NCBI GenBank assembly: GCA_023424215.1
Contig: JAFAEC010000132.1
Location: 1-12,616 of the forward strand
DNA length: 12,616 bases
Origin: Pseudomonadota bacterium
GTDB taxonomy: Bacteria > Pseudomonadota > Alphaproteobacteria > Caulobacterales > Caulobacteraceae
Direction: 5' to 3'
The notes below the pieces were generated by a model that ran no database searches, was not told the origin of the DNA, and saw only the letters and a program-made list of their open reading frames with translations. Numbering within the stretch: position 1 is the first letter of the stretch; each line of letters starts with the position of its first letter. Position numbers and translations under genes: made by a program. Below, one piece after another: positions 7,383-12,616 of the stretch.

Positions 7383-8065
7383 TGCAGCATGCCCTCGAGC
7401 AGTTCCGGCTGCAGCAGCCGCACCACGCGGCTGGAGCGCGCCTCGATGAGACCCGACGCTTCCAGCTGCGACAGGGTTCGCGACACCGTATGGATGGTCA
7501 GGCCGAGATAGTCGGCGAGATCCTGACGGGTCATCGGCAGTTCGAAGGCTGGACCGGCGCCGGTGCGGCTTGCGAAGTCGACGAGAAACGCCACCACGCG
7601 CTCGACCGCCCCGTGGCGCGCCAGCACCAGGGCGTGCTCCTCGCTACGGTGGAAGGCGCGCAGGCTGACCTGCCACAGGGCCCGCGACAGGCGCGGATCC
7701 GAGGAGGCCAGGTCCGACAGCTCGCTGCGGCGCATCACGTCCACGGTCGCCTGGGTCAGGGCCACGGCCGTCGCGCCGTACTCCACGCCCGCTTCCATGC
7801 CGATGAAGTCGCCGGGCAGGTAGAAGCTCATCACCTGCCGCCGGCCGTCCGAGAACAGACGGTAGGTGGCGACCGCGCCGGCCCGCACCCGGAAGACCTT
7901 GTAGCTGGGCTCCGACTGGCGGAAGAGCTCGCGGCCCGAGGCGAACACGTGGGTCGTCGCATCCTCGTCGAAGGTGTCGCACAGGCTGCACGGCTGATCC
8001 GCGGAGCGCGCCCGCAGAGGTTCGATCACCGTGCGGGGCGCCGTTGCGAAGTTGTAGCTGGCCAT
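7379..8065 (-). CDS. fixK: FixK-type Crp/Fnr transcription regulator
   Basis: A 228-residue Crp/Fnr-family regulator: N-terminal cyclic-nucleotide-like beta roll (about 35-120), dimer helix containing the ARHGAVERVVAFLVDF segment typical of FixK/FNR (149-164), and C-terminal winged HTH. Only two cysteines occur (Cys26 and Cys29 in PCSLC), too few for the four-cysteine FNR cluster, so it probably senses oxygen indirectly through FixLJ. The recognition helix reads LTIHTVSRTLSQ, with His192 where FNR and FixK normally have Glu (ETISR or ETVSR). The ATG at 8065 is preferred because AAGGAG lies eight bases upstream; an in-frame ATG at 8083 has no such site. The FixT-like gene follows with a 4-base overlap. 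The gene is divergent from the DNR-like regulator. FixK is assigned by neighbourhood (fixLJ) and sequence style; a different FNR paralogue is possible. Confidence 0.85.
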   Translation of the reverse strand: MASYNFATAPRTVIEPLRARSADQPCSLCDTFDEDATTHVFASGRELFRQSEPSYKVFRVRAGAVATYRLFSDGRRQVMSFYLPGDFIGMEAGVEYGATAVALTQATVDVMRRSELSDLASSDPRLSRALWQVSLRAFHRSEEHALVLARHGAVERVVAFLVDFASRTGAGPAFELPMTRQDLADYLGLTIHTVSRTLSQLEASGLIEARSSRVVRLLQPELLEGMLQ

Positions 8066-8109
8066 GCGGGATGCTCCTTGCATGACGATCCACTAGGCCG
8101 GGCCCGCAC

Positions 8110-8161
8110 CTCGCGACACCTCGGTTTCGTCCCTAAGGAATTTCCCGAGGGTGCCCGCGAG
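8110..8161. promoter_or_regulatory. Divergent control region between the two Crp/Fnr genes
   Basis: The 135-base gap holds a nested dyad: CTCGCG (8110-8115) with CGCGAG (8156-8161), and CCTCGG (8119-8124) with CCGAGG (8145-8150), centred near 8135. Inside it lies CTAAGGAATTTCCC (8133-8146), the near-copy of the element before fixL. No TTG-N8-CAA site is visible here. It is a plausible FixJ- or autoregulated control point for both divergent genes; the binding factor is unknown. Confidence 0.4.
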
Positions 8162-8200
8162 ACGGCCGCGATCTACAGCAGGCCAAACTGCGGAGTCGCC

Positions 8201-8890
8201 ATGCCTCACGCCGATCCCCGGCTGCTGCAACGGGCCGAAATGTTCGCCGGCCTGCCGCTCGAGGAGCTCGAGGAGGTGATGGCGGCCGGCGCCTTGCGTC
8301 GGCTGTCGTCCGGCGAGCGCGTCTTCGCCCAGGGCGACGCCGGCGTGACCTGTCACAGCCTGCTCGAAGGGCGGGTGAAGATCGTCCAGACCCTTCCGGA
8401 CGGCTCGCAGTCGGTCCTGCGCTTCATCGGTCCGGGAGAGATGTACGGCACCGTGGCCGCCCTGATGGGCCAGCCCTTCCCCGCCGACGCCCTCGCCGTG
8501 ACCGAGAGCCTCGAGGTCCGCTGGTCCGTCCCGGCCTTCCGCGACCTGATGCGGCGTCACCCTGAGATCGGGGTCCGCTCGACCGCCTCGGCCGGCACGC
8601 GCCTGTTCGACCTGCACAGTCGGGTCAGCGAGCTCACCAGCGAGCGGGTCGAGCAGCGCATCGCCAGGGCTTTGCTGCGTCTGGCGCGCAAGGCCGGCCG
8701 CCCGGTCGACGGCGGCCTTGAGATCGACTTTCCGATCACCCGGCAGGATCTGGCGGAGATGACCGGCTCCACCCTTCACACGGTTAGCCGGACCCTGGCG
8801 GCCTGGGACGGAGCGGGCCTGACAGGCAGCGCCCGTCGTCGGATCGTCGTCCGGGACGTCGCCGGCCTCGAAGCCCTCGCCGAGGGCTGA
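8201..8890 (+). CDS. DNR/NnrR-type Crp/Fnr transcription regulator
   Basis: A 229-residue Crp/Fnr-family protein with effector-binding beta roll (about 12-115), long dimer helix (about 125-165) and winged HTH (about 175-229). The N-terminal pattern (RAEMFAGLPLEELEEV, GERVFAQGD, HSLLEGRVKI) resembles DNR and NnrR, which sense NO, probably through heme, and activate nitric and nitrite reductase genes. It lacks FNR cluster cysteines (only Cys51). The recognition helix STLHTVSRTLAAW carries His193, Ser196 and Arg197, the same H-T-V-S-R core as the FixK-type neighbour. The ATG at 8201 has GGAG five bases upstream. Surrounding NO-related genes (norB, nnrS, pseudoazurin, RIC-like) make an NO-responsive role likely, and it is the best candidate reader of the TTGCGC palindromes. 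The effector is not provable from sequence. Confidence 0.85.
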   Translation: MPHADPRLLQRAEMFAGLPLEELEEVMAAGALRRLSSGERVFAQGDAGVTCHSLLEGRVKIVQTLPDGSQSVLRFIGPGEMYGTVAALMGQPFPADALAVTESLEVRWSVPAFRDLMRRHPEIGVRSTASAGTRLFDLHSRVSELTSERVEQRIARALLRLARKAGRPVDGGLEIDFPITRQDLAEMTGSTLHTVSRTLAAWDGAGLTGSARRRIVVRDVAGLEALAEG

Positions 8891-8912
8891 GCCTCCCCGT
8901 CATTCCCCACGC

Positions 8913-8945
8913 AAGAAAACAGGGCCCGGGAAACCCCGGACCCTG
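8913..8945 (-). terminator. Intrinsic terminator after pseudoazurin
   Basis: On the minus strand a stem of CAGGG plus CCGGG (one C/A mismatch, 4-base loop; arms 8935-8945 and 8920-8930) is followed by TTTTCTT (8913-8919). It lies 27 bases beyond the pseudoazurin stop, in the gap to the convergent DNR-like gene. On the plus strand no T run follows, so it works mainly for pseudoazurin. Confidence 0.75.
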
Positions 8946-8972
8946 CTTCCGCCCCCTGCCCCCGCGGAGTCC

Positions 8973-9416
8973 TCAGCGGGCGAAGTACTCCGTGAAGCGA
9001 CGCCGGGCCAGGTTCGGCGCCCGGCCGGCGGCGGTCTGGGCGGCCGCGCGGTTGGCCGAACCGTCGCCGACGATCACCAGCCCGACCATGCCCATGCTGT
9101 AGTGCGGCGCGCATTTGACGCCGTAGACGCCGGGCTGGGTCACGCGAAGCACATACTCACGCCCCATGGCGCCGCGAGTGACCTGCACGCCGGCCGGCAG
9201 CATTCCGGCGATGGTTTCGGCGTTGTGGCCCGGATCGGTCGGCACATAGCGGATGGTGTCGCCCGGCCGCGCCCGGACCACCGCCGGCGAGAAGACCATG
9301 GCGCCGCCGTCGCCGCGGTTCAGCATCTGGACCCGGTGTTCCGCGGCCGAGGCTTCGCCCGCCATGGCGAGGGCCAGCCCGGCGGCGGCCAGGGTGAGGA
9401 AGGTGCGTTTCAGCAT
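8973..9416 (-). CDS. azu: Pseudoazurin (periplasmic blue copper protein)
   Basis: Small type I copper protein that carries electrons in the periplasm, classically to copper nitrite reductase (NirK) and also to other periplasmic reductases. The 147-residue precursor starts with a Sec signal peptide (Lys-Arg, hydrophobic core, probable cleavage after ASA near residue 24). Copper ligands are all present: His64 in DPGHNAETI, then Cys102, His105 and Met110 in KCAPHYSMGM, with pseudoazurin spacing. Further family matches are the TQPGVYGVKC strand and a two-helix C-terminal tail. The ATG at 9416 gives a clean signal peptide; only a weak ribosome-binding site precedes it. An FNR-like operator lies upstream inside the 3' end of the RIC-like gene, and an intrinsic terminator follows, so it is probably transcribed alone. 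No NirK is visible in the window, so the acceptor is unknown here. Confidence 0.93.
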   Translation of the reverse strand: MLKRTFLTLAAAGLALAMAGEASAAEHRVQMLNRGDGGAMVFSPAVVRARPGDTIRYVPTDPGHNAETIAGMLPAGVQVTRGAMGREYVLRVTQPGVYGVKCAPHYSMGMVGLVIVGDGSANRAAAQTAAGRAPNLARRRFTEYFAR

Positions 9417-9467
9417 TGTCTTTCTGCCTTGAAGTAACCGGCGCGGCCCTTGCCGCGTCATGAGCGT

Positions 9468-9509
9468 CTTCTAGGCGGCGACGTCCCGCGCGACCTTGTG
9501 CGGGGACAA
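9468..9509 (-). promoter_or_regulatory. Candidate FNR/DNR-type promoter of pseudoazurin
   Basis: TTGTGCGGGGACAA (9496-9509), extended to CTTG...CAAG, fits TTG-N8-CAA. Its centre is 86.5 bases before the pseudoazurin ATG, the same distance as for norB. A TAGAAG hexamer (9468-9473, minus strand) is centred 32 bases downstream, the position expected for a -10 box when the activator sits at -41.5. The operator lies within the coding 3' end of the RIC-like gene. Confidence 0.6.
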
Positions 9510-10109
9510 GATGACCGCTCCGTATGATTGCGGAGCGGCTGGACCGCAACCTTCGTCCTCCAGCCGCATGCGCTCAACCAGCGCCCGGTCAACCTTCAGG
9601 CAGAGGACGTAGAGCAGCCGCCAGACGGCGCAGGCGTGGGCCGGCGCCTCGTAGCTCCCGGTCAGTCGGCGCAGTTCCTCGAGGCGGGCGGCGAGCGCCT
9701 CGTGGTCGTCCCGCAACCCCGCGCGCAGCGGGGCCGACGCCGCCTGCGCCGCACTGCGGGCGAAGGCTTCGTGGGCGTCGTGCGCCTCGAGGTCCTGGAG
9801 CAGGTCGTAAAGTTCGTCCACGAGCCCGTGAGGCCACCGGTCGTCGGTGCTGTGGGCGCGCTCGCCTGTGCGGGCCAGCATCAGCGCCTCCTCGAGCCGA
9901 CGCCGCAGCGCCTCGCCCTCGCCCTGCAACCGCTCCAGCCGCCGCTGCGGGTCTTCACCGGCCGGCCGGTCGATCTCGATCAGCGCGCCGAGGCCGGCGT
10001 TGAAGGCGGCGCGGTCGACGGCGTCGCACCGCTGGACGCCCCATCGCTCCAGCGTCTGCGCCTGGAGCTGGTCGTCGTCGAAAGGCTGGTCGTCGAGGTG
10101 TGAGGCCAT
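9471..10109 (-). CDS. RIC/YtfE-like hemerythrin-family protein with incomplete di-iron site
   Basis: RIC proteins (YtfE, ScdA, NorA) are NO-induced di-iron proteins linked to Fe-S cluster repair or iron-bound NO handling. This 212-residue protein aligns by eye without large gaps to E. coli YtfE (220 residues): GERAHSTDDRWPHGL matches VERVHADKPSVPKGL, and APAHACAVWRLLY matches PPPEACTTWKAMY. Four of six YtfE iron ligands are kept: His110, Glu114, His136 and Glu184 (for His129, Glu133, His160 and Glu208). Two appear lost: position 65 is Gly (for His84) and 180 is Arg (for His204). The N-terminal Cys-Cys of ScdA-type domains is reduced to a single Cys28. It may bind iron differently or have become a sensor or scaffold. 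The ATG at 10109 has no ribosome-binding site; its operator is shared with nrdJ. The alignment was done from memory, so family membership is likely, not certain. Confidence 0.7.
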   Translation of the reverse strand: MASHLDDQPFDDDQLQAQTLERWGVQRCDAVDRAAFNAGLGALIEIDRPAGEDPQRRLERLQGEGEALRRRLEEALMLARTGERAHSTDDRWPHGLVDELYDLLQDLEAHDAHEAFARSAAQAASAPLRAGLRDDHEALAARLEELRRLTGSYEAPAHACAVWRLLYVLCLKVDRALVERMRLEDEGCGPAAPQSYGAVILSPHKVARDVAA

Positions 10110-10143
10110 GGCGGAAGTCTGCCGGGCCCGCGATCCTTCCACA

Positions 10144-10157
10144 TTGCGCCGGCGCAA
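10144..10157. promoter_or_regulatory. Shared FNR/DNR-type operator between RIC-like gene and nrdJ
   Basis: TTGCGCCGGCGCAA is a perfect palindrome with the same half-sites as the norB operator. It is centred in the 99-base divergent gap, 58.5 bases before the nrdJ ATG and 41.5 bases before the ATG of the RIC-like gene. One site could serve both genes. No convincing -10 hexamer is visible on either side. Confidence 0.75.
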
Positions 10158-10208
10158 CCTCAGCGGCGTCGGAATCGGCCAGCCTGCTTGGTCCCGAAGG
10201 AGGACAGC

Positions 10209-12452
10209 ATGGCGTTCGACAATCCCCTGGCCGCTGAGATCTGGCGCGGCAAGTACAGCTTCCAGCCGCCCCAGGGCGGCGGCGACGAGTCGATCGGGCA
10301 GACATGGGCGCGGGTCGCCGCGGCCGTCGCCGAAGCCGAGGCGCCGAAGGCGCGGGCGCGCTGGCGCGAACGATTCGAGGACGCCCTGACGGACTTCCAG
10401 TTCCTGCCCGCCGGCCGCATCCTCGCCGGAGCCGGCACCGGCCGCAACGTCACCCTGTTCAACTGCTTCGTCATGGGCACGGTGCCCGACGACCTCGGCG
10501 GCATCTTCGAGGCCGTGCGCGAGGCCGCGGTGACCATGCAGCAGGGCGGCGGCGTGGGCATGGACTTCTCCACCATCCGCCCCTCCGGCGCGGCGGTGAA
10601 GGGGGTCGGCGCCGACGCCTCCGGCCCGCTCAGCTTCATGGACGTGTGGGACTCCATGTGCCGCACCATCCTCTCGGCCGGGCAGCGGCGCGGCGCCATG
10701 ATGGGCTGTCTGCGCATCGACCACCCCGACATCGAGGCCTTCATCGACGCCAAGCGCGACCCGGCCCGGCTGCGCAATTTCAACGTCTCGGTGCTGGTCC
10801 CCGACGCCTTCATGGAGGCGCTTCAGGCCGACGGCGACTGGCCGCTGGTGTTCGGCGGCGAAACCTTCCGCACCGTTCGCGCCCGCGATCTGTGGGAGCG
10901 GTTGATGCGCGCCACCTACGACGTGGCCGAACCGGGCGTGATCTTCATCGACCGGGTCAACGAGCGGAACAATCTCGCCGGCGTCGAGACCATCTCGGCC
11001 AGCAACCCCTGCGGCGAACAGATGCTGCCGCCCTACGGCGCCTGCCTGCTCGGCTCTATCAACCTCGCCCGGCTGGTCCCGCACCCGTTCTCAACCGACG
11101 CGGAACTGGACGAGGCCAGGCTGGGCGAACTGACCCGCACCGCCATCCGCTTCCTCGACAACGTCATCGACGTCTCGCGCTTCCCGCTGCCCCAGCAGGA
11201 GACGGAGGCGAAGGCCAAGCGGCGCATCGGCCTCGGCGTCACCGGTCTGGCCGACGCCCTGGTGTTCTGCGGCGCCCGCTACGGCGACGAGGAAGCCGCC
11301 GCCCTCACCCGCCGCTGGCTGGGGGTGATCAAGCGCGAGGCCTACCGCGCCTCCGCCGAACTCGCCGCCGAGAAAGGGGCCTACCCGCTCTACGACGCCG
11401 CCATCCTCGACACGCCGAACCTGAAGGACCTGGACGAGGACACCCGGGCCCTGATCGCAAAGCACGGTCTGCGCAACGGCTGCCTGACCTCGATCGCCCC
11501 GACCGGCACCACCTCCCTGCTGGCCGGAAACGTCTCCTCCGGCATCGAGCCGGTGTTCGCCTACGCCTACACCCGCAAGGTGCTGCAGCCCGACGGCTCG
11601 AAGCGCGAGGAGGCCGTCGAGGACTACGCTCTCACGGTCTGGAAGCGGCTGCATGGCGACGCCCCGCCGCCCGAGCACGCTTTCGTCACCGCCCAGACGC
11701 TGACGCCCGAGCACCATCTGCGCATGCAGGCCGTGGCCCAGGCGATGGTCGACAGCTCCATCTCCAAGACCGTCAACTGCCCCGAGGACATCGCCTTCGA
11801 CGACTTCGCCGACGTCTACGTCCGCGGCTGGTCGATGGGCTGCAAGGGCCTGACCACCTATCGGCCCAACGCCGTGACCGGTTCGGTGCTCTCGGCGGCC
11901 CCGCAGACCCCGGCCCCGGCCCCCGCACCGGAGTCCGATGGTCCGGTGCTCGCCGCCCGGGATGAGGCGCTGGACGGCCGCACCTACAAGATCAAATGGC
12001 CCGACAGCCCGCACGCGGTCTATGTCACCCTCAACGACGTCGAGGGCCCGGACGGACCGCGGCCGTTCGAGATCTTCATCAACTCCAAGAACATGGAGCA
12101 CTACGCCTGGACGCTGGGGCTGACCCGGATGATCTCGGCGGTGTTCCGGCGCGGCGGCGACGTGTCGTTCGTGGCCGAGGAGCTCAAGGCGGTGTTCGAT
12201 CCGCGCGGCGGCGGCTGGCTCAACGGGCGCTACGTCCCGTCCCTGCTCGCCGCCATCGGCGGGGTGATCGAGCGCCACCTCGCCCGCGACGCGGAAGCCT
12301 GCGCGGCGCATGTCCACGAAGCGGCCCCTGCGTCCGCCGGGATCGCGTCCCCCATGTCGAAGATCTGTTGCCCGAAATGCGGAACGGTCGGCCTGGTGCG
12401 AAAGGAAGGCTGCGACACCTGTTTCGAGTGCGGCTATTCGAAGTGCGGCTGA
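10209..12452 (+). CDS. nrdJ: Adenosylcobalamin-dependent (class II) ribonucleotide reductase
   Basis: Reduces ribonucleotides to deoxyribonucleotides using adenosylcobalamin to start the thiyl radical; needs no oxygen, so it serves DNA synthesis in anoxia. The 747-residue protein lacks an ATP-cone domain. Catalytic residues: radical Cys268 with Asn266 and Glu270 in NPCGEQ; redox pair Cys86 (LFNCFVMG) and Cys279 (PYGACLLG), with the class II spacing of 11 between Cys268 and Cys279. Family segments APTGTTSLLAG and STIRPSGAAVKG are present. A Pro-Ala linker (about 567-575) leads to a further domain and a Cys-rich tail (Cys720, 721, 724, 735, 738, 741, 746) of the type that re-reduces the active site. 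The ATG at 10209 follows AGGAGG with good spacing; a TTG 21 bases earlier in frame is rejected. An FNR-like palindrome upstream suggests low-oxygen or NO induction. It converges on a right-edge minus-strand fragment. Confidence 0.96.
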   Translation: MAFDNPLAAEIWRGKYSFQPPQGGGDESIGQTWARVAAAVAEAEAPKARARWRERFEDALTDFQFLPAGRILAGAGTGRNVTLFNCFVMGTVPDDLGGIFEAVREAAVTMQQGGGVGMDFSTIRPSGAAVKGVGADASGPLSFMDVWDSMCRTILSAGQRRGAMMGCLRIDHPDIEAFIDAKRDPARLRNFNVSVLVPDAFMEALQADGDWPLVFGGETFRTVRARDLWERLMRATYDVAEPGVIFIDRVNERNNLAGVETISASNPCGEQMLPPYGACLLGSINLARLVPHPFSTDAELDEARLGELTRTAIRFLDNVIDVSRFPLPQQETEAKAKRRIGLGVTGLADALVFCGARYGDEEAAALTRRWLGVIKREAYRASAELAAEKGAYPLYDAAILDTPNLKDLDEDTRALIAKHGLRNGCLTSIAPTGTTSLLAGNVSSGIEPVFAYAYTRKVLQPDGSKREEAVEDYALTVWKRLHGDAPPPEHAFVTAQTLTPEHHLRMQAVAQAMVDSSISKTVNCPEDIAFDDFADVYVRGWSMGCKGLTTYRPNAVTGSVLSAAPQTPAPAPAPESDGPVLAARDEALDGRTYKIKWPDSPHAVYVTLNDVEGPDGPRPFEIFINSKNMEHYAWTLGLTRMISAVFRRGGDVSFVAEELKAVFDPRGGGWLNGRYVPSLLAAIGGVIERHLARDAEACAAHVHEAAPASAGIASPMSKICCPKCGTVGLVRKEGCDTCFECGYSKCG

Positions 12453-12616
12453 GGCCGGCGGCGGCGTGGAACAGATGCGCCGCGGCCGACAGCTTCACGG
12501 GCCGCCCGAAGGCCGGCCGGCTCAGCGATCCGCGCAGGAAGACGTCCCGGACCCCGAAGGCGGGGGTCGTGGTGATCACGTCCGACCATCCCAGGTAGCC
12601 GTGCCCGGTGCCCAGC
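12220..12616 (-). CDS. Alginate-export-family outer-membrane protein, partial and possibly truncated
   Basis: An open frame enters from the right edge on the minus strand. Its first 50 or so residues contain TGHGYLGWSDVI, GVRDVFLRGSL and VKLSAAAHLFHAA, which resemble from memory the late strands of alginate-export (AlgE-like, PF13372) beta barrels, found near denitrification genes in some bacteria. After about 12455 the frame simply runs antisense through the end of nrdJ to a stop at 12220, giving an Arg/Ser-rich tail unlike a porin. The expected last one or two strands ending in an aromatic residue are missing. The gene may therefore be broken at its 3' end, possibly by the rearrangement that brought nrdJ here. 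Only 164 bases are independent of nrdJ, so both family and status are tentative. Confidence 0.4.
   Translation of the reverse strand, partial: LGTGHGYLGWSDVITTTPAFGVRDVFLRGSLSRPAFGRPVKLSAAAHLFHAAAGLSRTSNSRTRNRCRSLPFAPGRPFRISGNRSSTWGTRSRRTQGPLRGHAPRRLPRRGRGGARSPRRWRRAGTGRSAR

Noticed and set aside
7382..8200. Upstream extension of the DNR-like open frame
   Set aside because: Antisense to the FixK-type gene; the ATG at 8201 has GGAG and begins the family-typical N-terminus.
10110..11084. N-terminal extension of the RIC-like open frame into nrdJ
   Set aside because: Antisense to nrdJ and crosses the shared operator; the ATG at 10109 begins the part with family similarity.

Overview
This window is GC-rich, densely coding DNA. 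Gene content points to an alphaproteobacterium, most likely Caulobacterales-like (Caulobacter, Brevundimonas or Phenylobacterium); that placement is inferred from FixLJ, FixK and a FixT-like gene plus the codon bias, not from a marker gene. I see no tRNA, rRNA, CRISPR, insertion sequence or phage gene. Eleven genes are well supported, and a twelfth at the right edge is partial and possibly broken.

Left block (1-4764, all minus strand, read right to left): hemN (oxygen-independent coproporphyrinogen III oxidase), a quinol-type single-subunit nitric oxide reductase (norB, also called norZ), and the first 305 codons of nnrS. A strong intrinsic terminator separates norB from nnrS. Middle block (4848-8890): fixL-fixJ on plus; then, on minus, a Crp/Fnr regulator of FixK type translationally coupled to a degenerate single-domain receiver (FixT-like); then, divergent on plus, a second Crp/Fnr regulator of DNR/NnrR type. 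Right block (8973-12616): pseudoazurin and a RIC/YtfE-like hemerythrin-family protein on minus, a divergent class II (cobalamin-dependent) ribonucleotide reductase nrdJ on plus, and at the edge a fragment resembling the C-terminal part of an alginate-export-family outer-membrane protein on minus.

The genes form one low-oxygen and nitric-oxide programme. FixL (heme PAS) senses oxygen and phosphorylates FixJ; FixK and the DNR-like protein relay the signal; the FixT-like protein probably feeds back on FixL. The outputs are NO removal (qNOR, NnrS), oxygen-independent heme synthesis (HemN), periplasmic electron transfer (pseudoazurin), di-iron or Fe-S related protection (RIC-like) and oxygen-independent DNA precursor synthesis (NrdJ). 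No nitrite, nitrate or nitrous oxide reductase is visible in this window.

The main unlabelled signal is a set of three FNR-family-type palindromes. TTGCGC-N2-GCGCAA is perfect before norB (3335-3348) and between the RIC-like gene and nrdJ (10144-10157). A looser copy, TTGTGC-N2-GGACAA (9496-9509), lies before pseudoazurin. They tie the NO, electron-transfer and DNA-precursor genes into one candidate regulon, presumably read by one or both Crp/Fnr proteins encoded between them, which share an unusual H-T-V-S-R recognition-helix core.
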